DNA of 64,000 nt, taken from positions 87,786 to 151,785 of the forward strand of contig NZ_JAEHOK010000012.1 in assembly GCF_016236915.1 (NCBI RefSeq), given 5' to 3'. Shown in pieces: positions 25,502 to 33,153 of this stretch (positions within the stretch are counted from its first letter, which is position 1; the number at the start of each line of letters is the position of its first letter). A model generated the notes under the pieces. The model did not search any database. It had not been told where the DNA came from and worked only from the letters and a program-made list of their open reading frames with translations. The translations under genes and the position numbers were made by a program. The DNA comes from Salegentibacter maritimus (GTDB lineage: Bacteria; Bacteroidota; Bacteroidia; Flavobacteriales; Flavobacteriaceae).

Positions 25502-25987
25502 ATGAAATTTAAAATTAGAGAAGCGAAACCAGAGGATATGCCGGCAGTTTTAGAACTTATACAAGAACTGGCTGAATTTGAAAAAGAACCCGAGGCGGTA
25601 ATTATCTCGGCAGAAGACCTTAAAAAAGACGGCTTTGGAGAAAACCCGGCTTTTACTTGTTTTGTAGCCGAGGCTAATGGGAAAATTGAAGGTATGGCCC
25701 TATGTTATTTTAGATATTCAACCTGGAAAGGAAAAACAGTGCACCTGGAAGATCTTGTAGTAAGGGAAAGCATGCGAGGCGAAGGTTTGGGAAATGCCCT
25801 GTATACCCGGGTAATTGAATTTGCCAAAGAACAGGGTGTAAAGCGAACTGAATGGGTTGTTTTAGATTGGAATACACACGCACGCGAATTTTACAGCCGT
25901 AGCGGCGCCACTGTCTTTACCGATTGGTGTACCGTACAAATGGATGAGAGTGCCATGAATAACTTTCTTAAAAAACAATCACGTTAA
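25502..25987 (+). CDS. GNAT N-acetyltransferase (diamine acetyltransferase-like), copy 1
   Basis: The 161-residue protein is a single GNAT domain. The start KIREAKPEDMPAVLELIQELAEFE, the CoA-binding loop (RESMRGEGLGNALYTRV) and the late WNTHAREFYSRSGA segment resemble the spermidine/spermine acetyltransferase branch. Substrate is not determined. A close paralogue follows at 26062 with long identical stretches (GKIEGMAL, STWKG, HLEDL, VRESMRG), so this is a tandem gene duplication. Confidence 0.88.
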   Translation: MKFKIREAKPEDMPAVLELIQELAEFEKEPEAVIISAEDLKKDGFGENPAFTCFVAEANGKIEGMALCYFRYSTWKGKTVHLEDLVVRESMRGEGLGNALYTRVIEFAKEQGVKRTEWVVLDWNTHAREFYSRSGATVFTDWCTVQMDESAMNNFLKKQSR

Positions 25988-26035
25988 TAATAAATTAAGC
26001 CTCTTTAATTAGGCCCGGGTCTTAAAATCTATTCC

Positions 26036-26043
26036 TATTTTTG
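26036..26043 (+). promoter_or_regulatory. Candidate -7 box for the second GNAT gene
   Basis: TATTTTTG matches TAnnTTTG and lies 18 bp before the ATG at 26062. It overlaps the in-frame TTG at 26041, which argues that the TTG is not the start codon. Confidence 0.5.
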
Positions 26044-26061
26044 TATAGAAATATCAATGTT

Positions 26062-26532
26062 ATGGAATACAAAATACGTGAAGCCAGGAGAGAAGATATG
26101 CCCGCAGCTTTTGAGCTTATAAAAGAGCTTGCGGCTTATGAAAATGCTCCCGAGGAGGTTGAAATTCAGATAGAAGACCTGGAACAGGAAGGCTTTGATG
26201 ACAAAAATTTTAAATGCTTTGTAGCCGAAGTAAATGGTAAAATAGAAGGGATGGCGCTCGTTTATTTTAGGTTTTCAACCTGGAAAGGACGTACACTACA
26301 CCTGGAAGATCTAATTGTTAGAGAAAGTATGCGAGGCACAGGGCTTGGTGGTGCACTTTACAAAAGGGTTGTAAAATACGGCTACGATAATAACGTTAAA
26401 CGAGTAGAATGGGTGGTTTCTGAAGCTAATAAAAACGCACAGGAATTTTATAAAAATACCGGTGCAGATATCAAAAAAGATTGGTATACCGTGCATATGG
26501 ATGAAACCGGAATCCAGAAAAATATCGATTAA
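26062..26532 (+). CDS. GNAT N-acetyltransferase (diamine acetyltransferase-like), copy 2
   Basis: The 156-residue paralogue of the preceding gene has the same GNAT layout (YKIREARREDMPAAFELIKEL, RESMRGTGLGGALYKRV, ANKNAQEFYKNTGA). The start was placed at the ATG at 26062, because it aligns with the N-terminus of copy 1 and because a promoter box covers the upstream TTG. It is six bases before aspartate kinase, so the two are probably co-transcribed. Substrate unknown. Confidence 0.88.
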   Translation: MEYKIREARREDMPAAFELIKELAAYENAPEEVEIQIEDLEQEGFDDKNFKCFVAEVNGKIEGMALVYFRFSTWKGRTLHLEDLIVRESMRGTGLGGALYKRVVKYGYDNNVKRVEWVVSEANKNAQEFYKNTGADIKKDWYTVHMDETGIQKNID

Positions 26533-26538
26533 AATTTT

Positions 26539-27789
26539 ATGAAGGTTTTTAAATTTGGAGGGGCATCGGTTAAAGATGCAGCCGGAGTAAGGAATGTTCA
26601 AAATGTATTGGAGAAAACCGGAAACGGCCCAAAAGTAATTGTTATCTCGGCCATGGGTAAAACTACCAATGCGCTAGAAGTTGTTATTAAAGATTATCTT
26701 TTTGAAAAAGATGTACCTAAAAGCCTTCAGGCAGTAGAAGAAGCTCATTTTGAAATTTTAAATGATCTTTTTAAAGGTTCTCAAACTACAATTTTTAATA
26801 AGGTTCATGAACTTTTTACCGAGCTTAGAAATTTTCTTCAACATAATAAATCTGAACAATACGATTTTGTCTACGACCAGGTAATTTGCTACGGAGAGTT
26901 AATTTCCACAACTATAGTGAGTGCCTACCTTAACAGTCAACATATTGAAAACAATTGGATTGATGCCAGGGAAGTTATAAAAACAGATAGTGTTTACCGG
27001 GATGCCGGTGTAAATTGGGAAGAAACCCAGGAAGCTATAAGGCAACACCTAAATTTAAATAAAGTAAACATTACACAGGGCTTTATAGGTTCAGACTACA
27101 ATAATTTCACCACTACGCTTGGGAGGGAAGGAAGTGATTATACCGCAGCGATTTTTGCCTATTGTTTAAATGCGGAAAATGTTACTATTTGGAAAGATGT
27201 TCCCGGGGTTTTAAATGCCGATCCCAGGGTTTTTAAGAACCCTGAACTGCTACAGCATATTTCCTATGAAGAAGCCATAGAACTTGCTTTTTATGGAGCT
27301 TCGGTAATACATCCAAAAACGCTACAGCCCCTTCAACAAAAGGAGATCCCTCTTTTTGTAAAACCTTTTTTAGCCCCCGAAAGCAAAGGTACCAAAGTAG
27401 GAAAAGGCAGCATGATTTTTCCTGAGATCCCATGTTTTATAGTAAAAAGAGACCTGGTTTTAATTTCGCTCTCTACCCTGGATTTTTCTTTTATGGTAGA
27501 AGAAAATATAAGTGAAATTTTTAGGCTTTTTCATCAGTACCAGATGAAAGTTGATTTAATTCAGAACTCTGCGATTAGTTTTTCGGTATGTGTAGACAAC
27601 AAATTCAACCAATTAGAAAAACTTATTCAGCACTTAAAAGCCCGATTTAAAGTTAGTTTTATCCCCGGGGTTTCCTTATTCACCATAAGACATTTTAATG
27701 ACGAAGCTATTGCAAGCCTTGAAAAAGACAAAGAAATTTTATTAAAACAGCTTACCCATAATACCCTTCAAATTGTAACCCGCAATTAA
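26539..27789 (+). CDS. Aspartate kinase
   Basis: The 416-residue kinase phosphorylates aspartate, the first step towards lysine (diaminopimelate), methionine and threonine. The N-terminal ATP/aspartate motif is KFGGASV (usually KFGGTSV), the substrate segment is TLGREGSDYTAA, and the nucleotide-site segment is WKDVPGVLNADPRVF. The last ~120 residues form a divergent ACT-like regulatory region, so feedback control by an amino acid is possible but not shown. It is monofunctional, without a homoserine dehydrogenase domain. Confidence 0.93.
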   Translation: MKVFKFGGASVKDAAGVRNVQNVLEKTGNGPKVIVISAMGKTTNALEVVIKDYLFEKDVPKSLQAVEEAHFEILNDLFKGSQTTIFNKVHELFTELRNFLQHNKSEQYDFVYDQVICYGELISTTIVSAYLNSQHIENNWIDAREVIKTDSVYRDAGVNWEETQEAIRQHLNLNKVNITQGFIGSDYNNFTTTLGREGSDYTAAIFAYCLNAENVTIWKDVPGVLNADPRVFKNPELLQHISYEEAIELAFYGASVIHPKTLQPLQQKEIPLFVKPFLAPESKGTKVGKGSMIFPEIPCFIVKRDLVLISLSTLDFSFMVEENISEIFRLFHQYQMKVDLIQNSAISFSVCVDNKFNQLEKLIQHLKARFKVSFIPGVSLFTIRHFNDEAIASLEKDKEILLKQLTHNTLQIVTRN

Positions 27790-27827
27790 GTAATTTTATG
27801 TTGTTGCTAAATTAAAACAGTCTAAAA

Positions 27828-29630
27828 ATGGGAATTGTAAGTGCCAAAGAAGTCGCCAAAGTAATGAACCTTGAAAAATTGGGTGCTGTAGGAACTTCTA
27901 TAGGCTGGCTTATACTCAAAACCACTAAACTTTCCCGGCTCAATAAAGAATATCAAAAGCGTAAAAGCCTAAACGGAATTGAATTTATAGATTCTATCTT
28001 AGAAGGCTTTGAAATAAACTTTGAAATTCCCGAAAAAGACCTGAAACGCATCCCGAAAATAGGGCCATTTATCACTATTTCTAATCATCCTTTAGGTGGG
28101 ATAGACGGGATGATTTTAATGAAATTATTGCTACGTGAGCGCCCCGATTATAAGGTAATCGCAAATTTTCTTTTACATCGTTTAGATCCGTTAAGGCCTT
28201 ACATTATGCCGGTAAACCCGTTTGAGGACCATAAGGAGGCCAAATCCAGCCTGGCCGGAATTAAAGAAGCCATAGCGCATTTAAAAAAAGGCAAGGCGCT
28301 AGGAATGTTCCCCGCCGGCGAAGTTTCCACCTATAAAGATCATAAAATAATTGTAGATAGACCCTGGGAACCGGCCGCGATGAAACTTATACAAAAGGCC
28401 AATGTTCCCGTAGTGCCCATCTATTTTCATGCTAAGAATTCTACTTTTTTCTACCGCTTAGCGTCTATGAGCGATATTTTGCGAACTGCAAAACTCCCAA
28501 GTGAAATGCTCACGCAAAAGAGACGTAAAATTAAGGTACGTATTGGCAATCCAATTGCTGTAGAAGACCAATTAGAACACACCAATATAGAAGCATATAC
28601 GGCATTTCTACGCCGAAAAACCTATATGCTTGCCAATGTTTTTGAACAGAAAAAGCTTTTTGATAAAATTCCAAAGAGCTTAAAGTTGCCTAAAAACCCA
28701 AAAAAGATAGCGGGTGAAACAGCGCAAATCTTAATGGAAACCGAGGTTGAAAACTGTAGGAAAATGGACAAGCGTTTATTGTCCAGCAAGAATTATGAAG
28801 TTTTTTTAGCCAAAAAAGAAGTGATTCCACATGTGGTGGCCGAATTGGGGAGGCTGCGTGAAATTACCTTTAGGGCAATTGGTGAAGGCACCAATAATGC
28901 GACAGACCTTGATAAATTTGACGAATATTATTACCACCTGTTTTTATGGGATAACGAGGCTAAAAAAATAGCCGGGGCCTACCGTATGGGTATGGGAAGC
29001 GAAATTTACGCCAATCATGGAATAAACGGCTTTTACCTTCAGGAACTTTTTAAGTTTGAACCCGAACTTCATAAGATGATGAGCAAATCTATAGAAATGG
29101 GGAGGGCTTTTATAGTAAAGGAATATCAGCAAAAGCCAATGCCGCTCTTTCTACTTTGGAAAGGCATTGTGCACTGTACTCTACGTTTCCCAGAACATAA
29201 ATACTTAATTGGTGGGGTAAGCATTAGTAATAAATTTTCAAACTTCTCGAAATCTTTAATGATCGAGTTTATGAAATCTCATTATTACGATCCTTATATC
29301 GCTCAGTTTATTAAACCAAAGAAAGAATTTAAGGTAAAACTAAAAGACGCAGATAAAGATATTATATTTGATGCCAGCAAAGCCGATTTAAACAAATTCG
29401 ATAAGATTATTGATGAAATTGAGCCTGAAAATATGCGTCTTCCGGTGTTGATCAAGAAATATATCAAGCAAAATGCAAAAGTAGTGGCGTTTAATGTAGA
29501 TCCACTTTTTAACAACTCGGTAGACGGGTTAATGTATATACGCATTGCCGATTTACCCGAAAGTACTGTAAAACCGGTAATGGAAGAATTTCAGAAAGAA
29601 TTGGAGGCAAAATTCAACTCGCAGCATTAA
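27828..29630 (+). CDS. olsF: Bifunctional acyltransferase, OlsF-like aminolipid synthase
   Basis: The 600-residue protein fuses two acyltransferases. Residues ~60-260 are a PlsC-type O-acyltransferase (SNHPLGGIDGMIL, FPAGEVS, VVPIYF). Residues ~310-500 are a GNAT-like N-acyltransferase (LGRLREITFRAIGEG, YRMGMGSEI, ELGRAFI-type segment EMGRAFIVKEYQ). This order is that of OlsF, which makes ornithine lipids in Flavobacterium and Serratia by N-acylation followed by O-acylation. Bacteroides uses the two halves as separate GlsB and GlsA for glycine lipids. The amino-acid head group here cannot be told from sequence. It should act at the inner membrane. Confidence 0.8.
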   Translation: MGIVSAKEVAKVMNLEKLGAVGTSIGWLILKTTKLSRLNKEYQKRKSLNGIEFIDSILEGFEINFEIPEKDLKRIPKIGPFITISNHPLGGIDGMILMKLLLRERPDYKVIANFLLHRLDPLRPYIMPVNPFEDHKEAKSSLAGIKEAIAHLKKGKALGMFPAGEVSTYKDHKIIVDRPWEPAAMKLIQKANVPVVPIYFHAKNSTFFYRLASMSDILRTAKLPSEMLTQKRRKIKVRIGNPIAVEDQLEHTNIEAYTAFLRRKTYMLANVFEQKKLFDKIPKSLKLPKNPKKIAGETAQILMETEVENCRKMDKRLLSSKNYEVFLAKKEVIPHVVAELGRLREITFRAIGEGTNNATDLDKFDEYYYHLFLWDNEAKKIAGAYRMGMGSEIYANHGINGFYLQELFKFEPELHKMMSKSIEMGRAFIVKEYQQKPMPLFLLWKGIVHCTLRFPEHKYLIGGVSISNKFSNFSKSLMIEFMKSHYYDPYIAQFIKPKKEFKVKLKDADKDIIFDASKADLNKFDKIIDEIEPENMRLPVLIKKYIKQNAKVVAFNVDPLFNNSVDGLMYIRIADLPESTVKPVMEEFQKELEAKFNSQH

Positions 29631-29717
29631 GCTGTTAATTTCATGTTATTCTGAAGCATACATTATGCAGGCTTTTATTTCATTCTTATCTTGAAAATAC
29701 AAAAATATTAACTAGAC

Positions 29718-30368
29718 ATGGAAAAGATATTAATAGCCGGGTCAACCGGACAAACAGGAAAAAGGGTCATTGAAATTTTGAATAACACCCAAAACTTTAA
29801 ACCCGTTGCTATGATTCGCAAAGAAGAGCAGAAGCAAATCTTTGATGACATGGAAGTAGAAAGTATAATCGCAGATCTTGAAGGCGATATAGACCACGCT
29901 TTTAAAGGAATAGACCGGGTTATCTTTGCGGCCGGTTCAGGAAGCAAAACGGGTCCTGAGAAAACTACGGCAGTAGACCAGGAAGGTGCCAAAAAAATGG
30001 TTGATGCCGCTAAAAAGCACAATGTAAAAAAATTTATTATGCTTAGCTCTATGGGAACCGATAACCCGGAAGAAGGTGGTGATTTAGAACATTACCTAAA
30101 AGCGAAAAAAGAAGCAGATGATTATCTGGTAGACAGCGGAATTGTTTACACTATTTTACAACCCGGCAGGCTTACCGACGATATGGGGCTTGCTAAAGTA
30201 AAATTAGCTCCAAAATTGAAAGAGCGAGGCGAGATTTCCCGTGATGATGTAGCTTTTTTATTGGTAATGTGCCTGGCCGATCCGCTAGGTAAAAACATGG
30301 CATTTCAGGCACTGGAAGGCGAAGAATCTATTAAATCGGCACTTGTGGAGTTAAGCCAGAACAATTAA
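29718..30368 (+). CDS. NAD(P)-binding SDR-family protein (atypical SDR, NmrA/YbjT-like)
   Basis: The 216-residue Rossmann protein has the atypical SDR glycine motif GSTGQTG (residues 8-14), an acidic strand end (IIADLEGD), and the FIMLSSMG and YLKAKKEADDYL segments. The latter contains the Tyr/Lys-like pattern of NAD(P)H-binding proteins of the YbjT/SDR_a5 type. Members are often NADPH sensors or epimerase-like proteins without a known reaction. It ends before a strong bidirectional terminator. Confidence 0.85.
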   Translation: MEKILIAGSTGQTGKRVIEILNNTQNFKPVAMIRKEEQKQIFDDMEVESIIADLEGDIDHAFKGIDRVIFAAGSGSKTGPEKTTAVDQEGAKKMVDAAKKHNVKKFIMLSSMGTDNPEEGGDLEHYLKAKKEADDYLVDSGIVYTILQPGRLTDDMGLAKVKLAPKLKERGEISRDDVAFLLVMCLADPLGKNMAFQALEGEESIKSALVELSQNN

Positions 30369-30385
30369 TAAGCATCTTATATGAT

Positions 30386-30465
30386 AAAAAGCTGTTTGGA
30401 AATTCCACAAGGTAGATCCTGAAACAAGTTCAGGATGACGCTGGAATTTCCAAACAGCTTTTTTT
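30386..30465. terminator. Bidirectional terminator with a REP-like hairpin nested in its loop
   Basis: Outer arms of ~22 bp are perfectly complementary (plus-strand 30386-30407 and 30442-30463) and are flanked by A-runs and T-runs on both strands. They therefore suit both the SDR gene (plus) and arsC (minus). The 34-base loop holds a second perfect 8-bp hairpin ATCCTGAA-acaag-TTCAGGAT at 30416-30436 followed by GACG, a unit seen again elsewhere in this window. Confidence 0.8.
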
Positions 30466-30468
30466 ATT

Positions 30469-30885
30469 CTATAAATTATCTTTTACAAATTTTTCGCACC
30501 AGGCCTTTATTTCGTCCCTGGTGGTTTTAAAAGCTTCCTGAATTGCTTTTTTTGAAGCCTCTACTTTAGAAGGATCTGCAAAATTATGATGCAGCCTAAC
30601 AGCATTTTTAGAAGGAATAAACGGGCAATGCTCATTTGCGTGATCACATACGCTAATAATAAAATCGAAATCTATAGTCTTATATTCATCTATATGATTG
30701 CTGGTATGTCCTGAAATATCTATTCCGTCCAGCTTCATTATTGCTACCGCCTTTTTATTTAAACCATGCGTTTCTATTCCGGCACTATAAATATTAGCTC
30801 GAGATTTGGCAAAATGTTCAAGATAACCATGTGCCATTTGGCTTCGACAGGAATTTCCGGTGCAAAGTACAAGTATGTTTTTCAT
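30469..30885 (-). CDS. arsC: Arsenate reductase, thioredoxin-coupled (LMW-PTP fold)
   Basis: The 138-residue protein has the low-molecular-weight phosphatase loop CTGNSCR (C8 to R14). It also has the two further redox cysteines C80 and C87 (SVCDHANEHC) at the spacing of the S. aureus ArsC C82/C89 pair, and a late Asp-Pro (FADPS). It should reduce arsenate to arsenite in the cytoplasm with electrons from thioredoxin. It is 10 bp downstream of a DUF6428 gene. No arsenite efflux gene (arsB/acr3) or arsR is in the window. Confidence 0.92.
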   Translation of the reverse strand: MKNILVLCTGNSCRSQMAHGYLEHFAKSRANIYSAGIETHGLNKKAVAIMKLDGIDISGHTSNHIDEYKTIDFDFIISVCDHANEHCPFIPSKNAVRLHHNFADPSKVEASKKAIQEAFKTTRDEIKAWCEKFVKDNL

Positions 30886-30895
30886 ACACTAATTT

Positions 30896-31381
30896 TTAAC
30901 AGCAACCACTTCCCGGGGCACATGCATTCTCATTCACCTCTTCGGCACTTTCTACTCCGCAGGTCTCTTTCGCCTTACAATCGGTAGGATTTACAGCGAG
31001 TTTTATCATTAAGTTTTCGTTTTTAATTTCAAATCCGGTAACAAACAACTGTGCGGTATGAAAGTTAGCGTTACTGTATTCGAATTTCACCTCAGCTTCT
31101 AAGTCGTAGGCTTTCATTTGCCCTACTTTTTCCAGGATTGCAAGGGCTTTCGACACTTTCATAAAAGCTGTTTTACCAATTTCTTCTGGGCTTTCCCATA
31201 ACTGAATAATCGTTTCGTTCCAGGAATCTGTTCCTGAACCGCAGTCTACCGAGTCTATTTTAATATGTTTTACTTCGGTAATATGATAATTGGCTCCAAC
31301 CAATAGATTCGGTGCATATTCAAAAAGAAGTGCTTTTTCCTGATGTGATTGCAGTACATCAAATAATTCTGAAGTTTTCAT
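30896..31381 (-). CDS. DUF6428-type protein of the arsenic locus, Cys-rich C-terminus
   Basis: The 161-residue protein matches the small protein commonly placed between arsR and arsC in Bacteroidetes (DUF6428). The main part is an alpha/beta domain starting MKTSELFDVLQSHQEKALLFEYAP with a conserved-looking VDCGSGTDSWNETIIQLWE segment. The C-terminus carries a cluster of cysteines (DCKAKETCGV, then CAPGSGCC at the very end) that could bind arsenite or another thiophilic metal. That is an inference. It is the first gene of the arsC operon. Confidence 0.75.
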   Translation of the reverse strand: MKTSELFDVLQSHQEKALLFEYAPNLLVGANYHITEVKHIKIDSVDCGSGTDSWNETIIQLWESPEEIGKTAFMKVSKALAILEKVGQMKAYDLEAEVKFEYSNANFHTAQLFVTGFEIKNENLMIKLAVNPTDCKAKETCGVESAEEVNENACAPGSGCC

Positions 31382-31398
31382 AATTCAAATATTTATAT

Positions 31399-31414
31399 AT
31401 CGCAATATTACGAT
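31399..31414. promoter_or_regulatory. Palindromic ArsR-like operator upstream of the DUF6428-arsC operon
   Basis: ATCGCAATATTACGAT is a 16-bp palindrome apart from one mismatched pair and lies 18 bp upstream of the DUF6428 start codon, in an AT-rich promoter region. ArsR/SmtB repressors bind inverted repeats of this kind. No arsR gene is adjacent, so the repressor would act from elsewhere. Confidence 0.55.
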
Positions 31415-31482
31415 TAATATAAATTATAAAAAAGCCTACTAACTAATTTTTCTGGTTCGATTCAAAAAAAGCATCTTTTTAA

Positions 31483-31650
31483 TTATAAAAAAGCCCGGTC
31501 ATTAGGCTCCCAAAGTTCTATTTTATTTCCTTCAGGGTCCATTATCCAGCCAAATTTTCATTCTTTTACTTTCTGAATTTCATCGAAAACTTCCACTCCT
31601 TCCTCTTTTAAGGTTTCCAACAGTTTTTGATTCGATAACTCCAATTTGCA
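31483..31650 (-). pseudogene. Decayed glyoxalase/VOC-family gene (3' end only)
   Basis: The minus strand reads KLELSNQKLLETLKEEG, then VEVFDEIQKVKE, TGA, and KFGWIMDPEGNKIELWEPND before TAA at 31483-31485. The second half is the hallmark C-terminal strand of VOC/glyoxalase proteins (GWIMDPEGNKIELWEP). The internal TGA replaces what is normally a Gly/Tyr turn (a single base away from GGA). The first half of the gene is missing: upstream of ~31650 the sequence runs into a GTCATTGTGA...GAAGCAATCT phrase of the intergenic-repeat type. It is therefore a truncated and nonsense-mutated remnant. Confidence 0.8.
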
Positions 31651-31730
31651 GATTGCTTCTCTCAATAAAAATCGGGATCACAATGACAAAAAATTTACCG
31701 TTTTAAAGAATAAAAACTTTAAAGTATTAG

Positions 31731-31759
31731 ATTCTGAAATAAATTCAGAATGAAGTCAA
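31731..31759. repeat. REP-like hairpin (ATTCTGAA-ataaa-TTCAGAAT)
   Basis: A perfect 8-bp stem with a 5-base loop (31731-31751) followed by GAAGTCA. It has the same layout as the hairpins at 30416 and 32990. Confidence 0.6.
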
Positions 31760-31768
31760 ATCATAAAA

Positions 31769-31801
31769 AAACCTCACAGGCCTGCAAGACCTGTGAGGTT
31801 T
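31769..31801 (-). terminator. Rho-independent terminator of the D-2-hydroxyacid dehydrogenase gene
   Basis: A 12-bp perfect stem (AAACCTCACAGG / CCTGTGAGGTTT, plus-strand arms near 31769-31780 and 31790-31801) is followed on the minus strand by T-residues at 31768-31764. It lies 24 bp past the stop codon. Confidence 0.88.
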
Positions 31802-31824
31802 AAACTATTTTAGATAAGGGTATA

Positions 31825-32805
31825 TTACCTTCCTTCTCCTTTTCCGAATTTATCGATAATTTTTCCGGCAATTACACTTGCCAGTTTTTCGTGAGATTCT
31901 TTGGTCCATCCTGCTACGTGGGGGCTTAAAATCACGTTATTTAAAAACATTAATTCCCGCATAGGATCCGGAATTTGATTTTCTATACTCAATGAAACGT
32001 TCTTTTTATTAGAAAAAAGACTTTCAAAAGAAGCCTTTTCATATTCTAAAACATCTAAACCGGCACCAAGTACACGCCCATCTTTTAAAGCATCCACAAG
32101 ATCTGCGGTTACTACATTTTTACCACGGGCAGTATTGATAAACCAAAATGGCTTTTTATAGGCATCAATAAACTCTTTATTGACCATCTGGTCGGTTTCC
32201 GGCGTCCAGGGGGTGTGTAGGTTCACTACATCGCATTTCTCACGAAATTCTTCCAAAGACACCTGTCTGGCATTTTCGTCGCCTACATTTTCTTTAATAT
32301 CATAACAAAGCACTTCCACCTCAAAGCCACGTAATTTTTTAGCAAAGGCTTTTCCCATATTTCCATAACCTACAATTCCAACGGTTTTTCCGTCTAATTC
32401 CAGGCCTCTATTTTCTTCCCGGTGCCAAAGGCCGTCCCGTACTTCCCTATCTGCTTTATTCAGTTTATTAAAAAGGGAAAGTAACATGCCCAGGCTGTGT
32501 TCCCCCACCGCATTTCGGTTTCCTTCAGGAGCCGAAAACAACGTAATCCCATGTTTTTCGGCATACTCTACATCAATATTTTCAAGACCGGCACCTACTC
32601 TGGCAATAAACTTTAAGTTTGGAGCAGCATCTATAAATTCACGATCTATAGTATACCGACTTCTAATTACAATCCCGTCGTACAAATGCTGATTTTCAAG
32701 GGTTTCTTCCCGGGATTGGCTGTAGCCCTCTATATTATGATGACCGGCATCGTCTAATTGTTTAATTAAAGTTGGATGATTTGTATCTGAATGTAAAATA
32801 ATCAT
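31825..32805 (-). CDS. D-2-hydroxyacid dehydrogenase (NAD-dependent)
   Basis: The 326-residue enzyme has the D-isomer dehydrogenase layout: an N-terminal catalytic half (ARVGAGLENIDVEYAEKHGI), the Rossmann motif VGIVGYGNMGKAFAKKL, the catalytic Arg in NTARGKNV, the Glu in GLDVLEYE and the His in LSPHVAGWT. It could be a 3-phosphoglycerate dehydrogenase or a general 2-ketoacid reductase. It lacks the C-terminal ACT domain of long SerA. The start MIILHSDTNH is the first in-frame ATG. Confidence 0.88.
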   Translation of the reverse strand: MIILHSDTNHPTLIKQLDDAGHHNIEGYSQSREETLENQHLYDGIVIRSRYTIDREFIDAAPNLKFIARVGAGLENIDVEYAEKHGITLFSAPEGNRNAVGEHSLGMLLSLFNKLNKADREVRDGLWHREENRGLELDGKTVGIVGYGNMGKAFAKKLRGFEVEVLCYDIKENVGDENARQVSLEEFREKCDVVNLHTPWTPETDQMVNKEFIDAYKKPFWFINTARGKNVVTADLVDALKDGRVLGAGLDVLEYEKASFESLFSNKKNVSLSIENQIPDPMRELMFLNNVILSPHVAGWTKESHEKLASVIAGKIIDKFGKGEGR

Positions 32806-33153
32806 TGCTCTAAAATGAGTTTTTATTTTTTATAACATAACGCCGCCTGGAGAACATACCAAAATAGCATCTCCTCATTACATTAAATTAAGTTTGAAAA
32901 ATGGAAAAATTGTATAAAAATGATGGCGGTTTCATCTTTCTTTACCCACTATGTGAGATTTTATAAGCCTATTTAAAATTTACCCGTCAAGCTGAACTTG
33001 TTTCAGCTTCTACCAAAACAAGTTTAGGATGCGTATTTAAACAGCCTAATTAATAGTTTAAAAAATTCCTCAAAATCTTCGATGAGGTACTTTAATAACG
33101 AACAGACAAAGGTAAAGAATGATTTTTATAATCAGAAACCTATGCTGGTTAAG
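32806..33153. other. Intergenic gap with a REP-like hairpin, no gene seen
   Basis: The 348-bp gap between the dehydrogenase and mgtE holds no convincing reading frame. It carries an inverted copy of the REP-like unit: CGTCA, then AGCTGAA-cttgt-TTCAGCT at 32990-33008. A decayed half copy (AACAAGTTTAGGATGCG) follows at 33017-33033. Confidence 0.6.
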
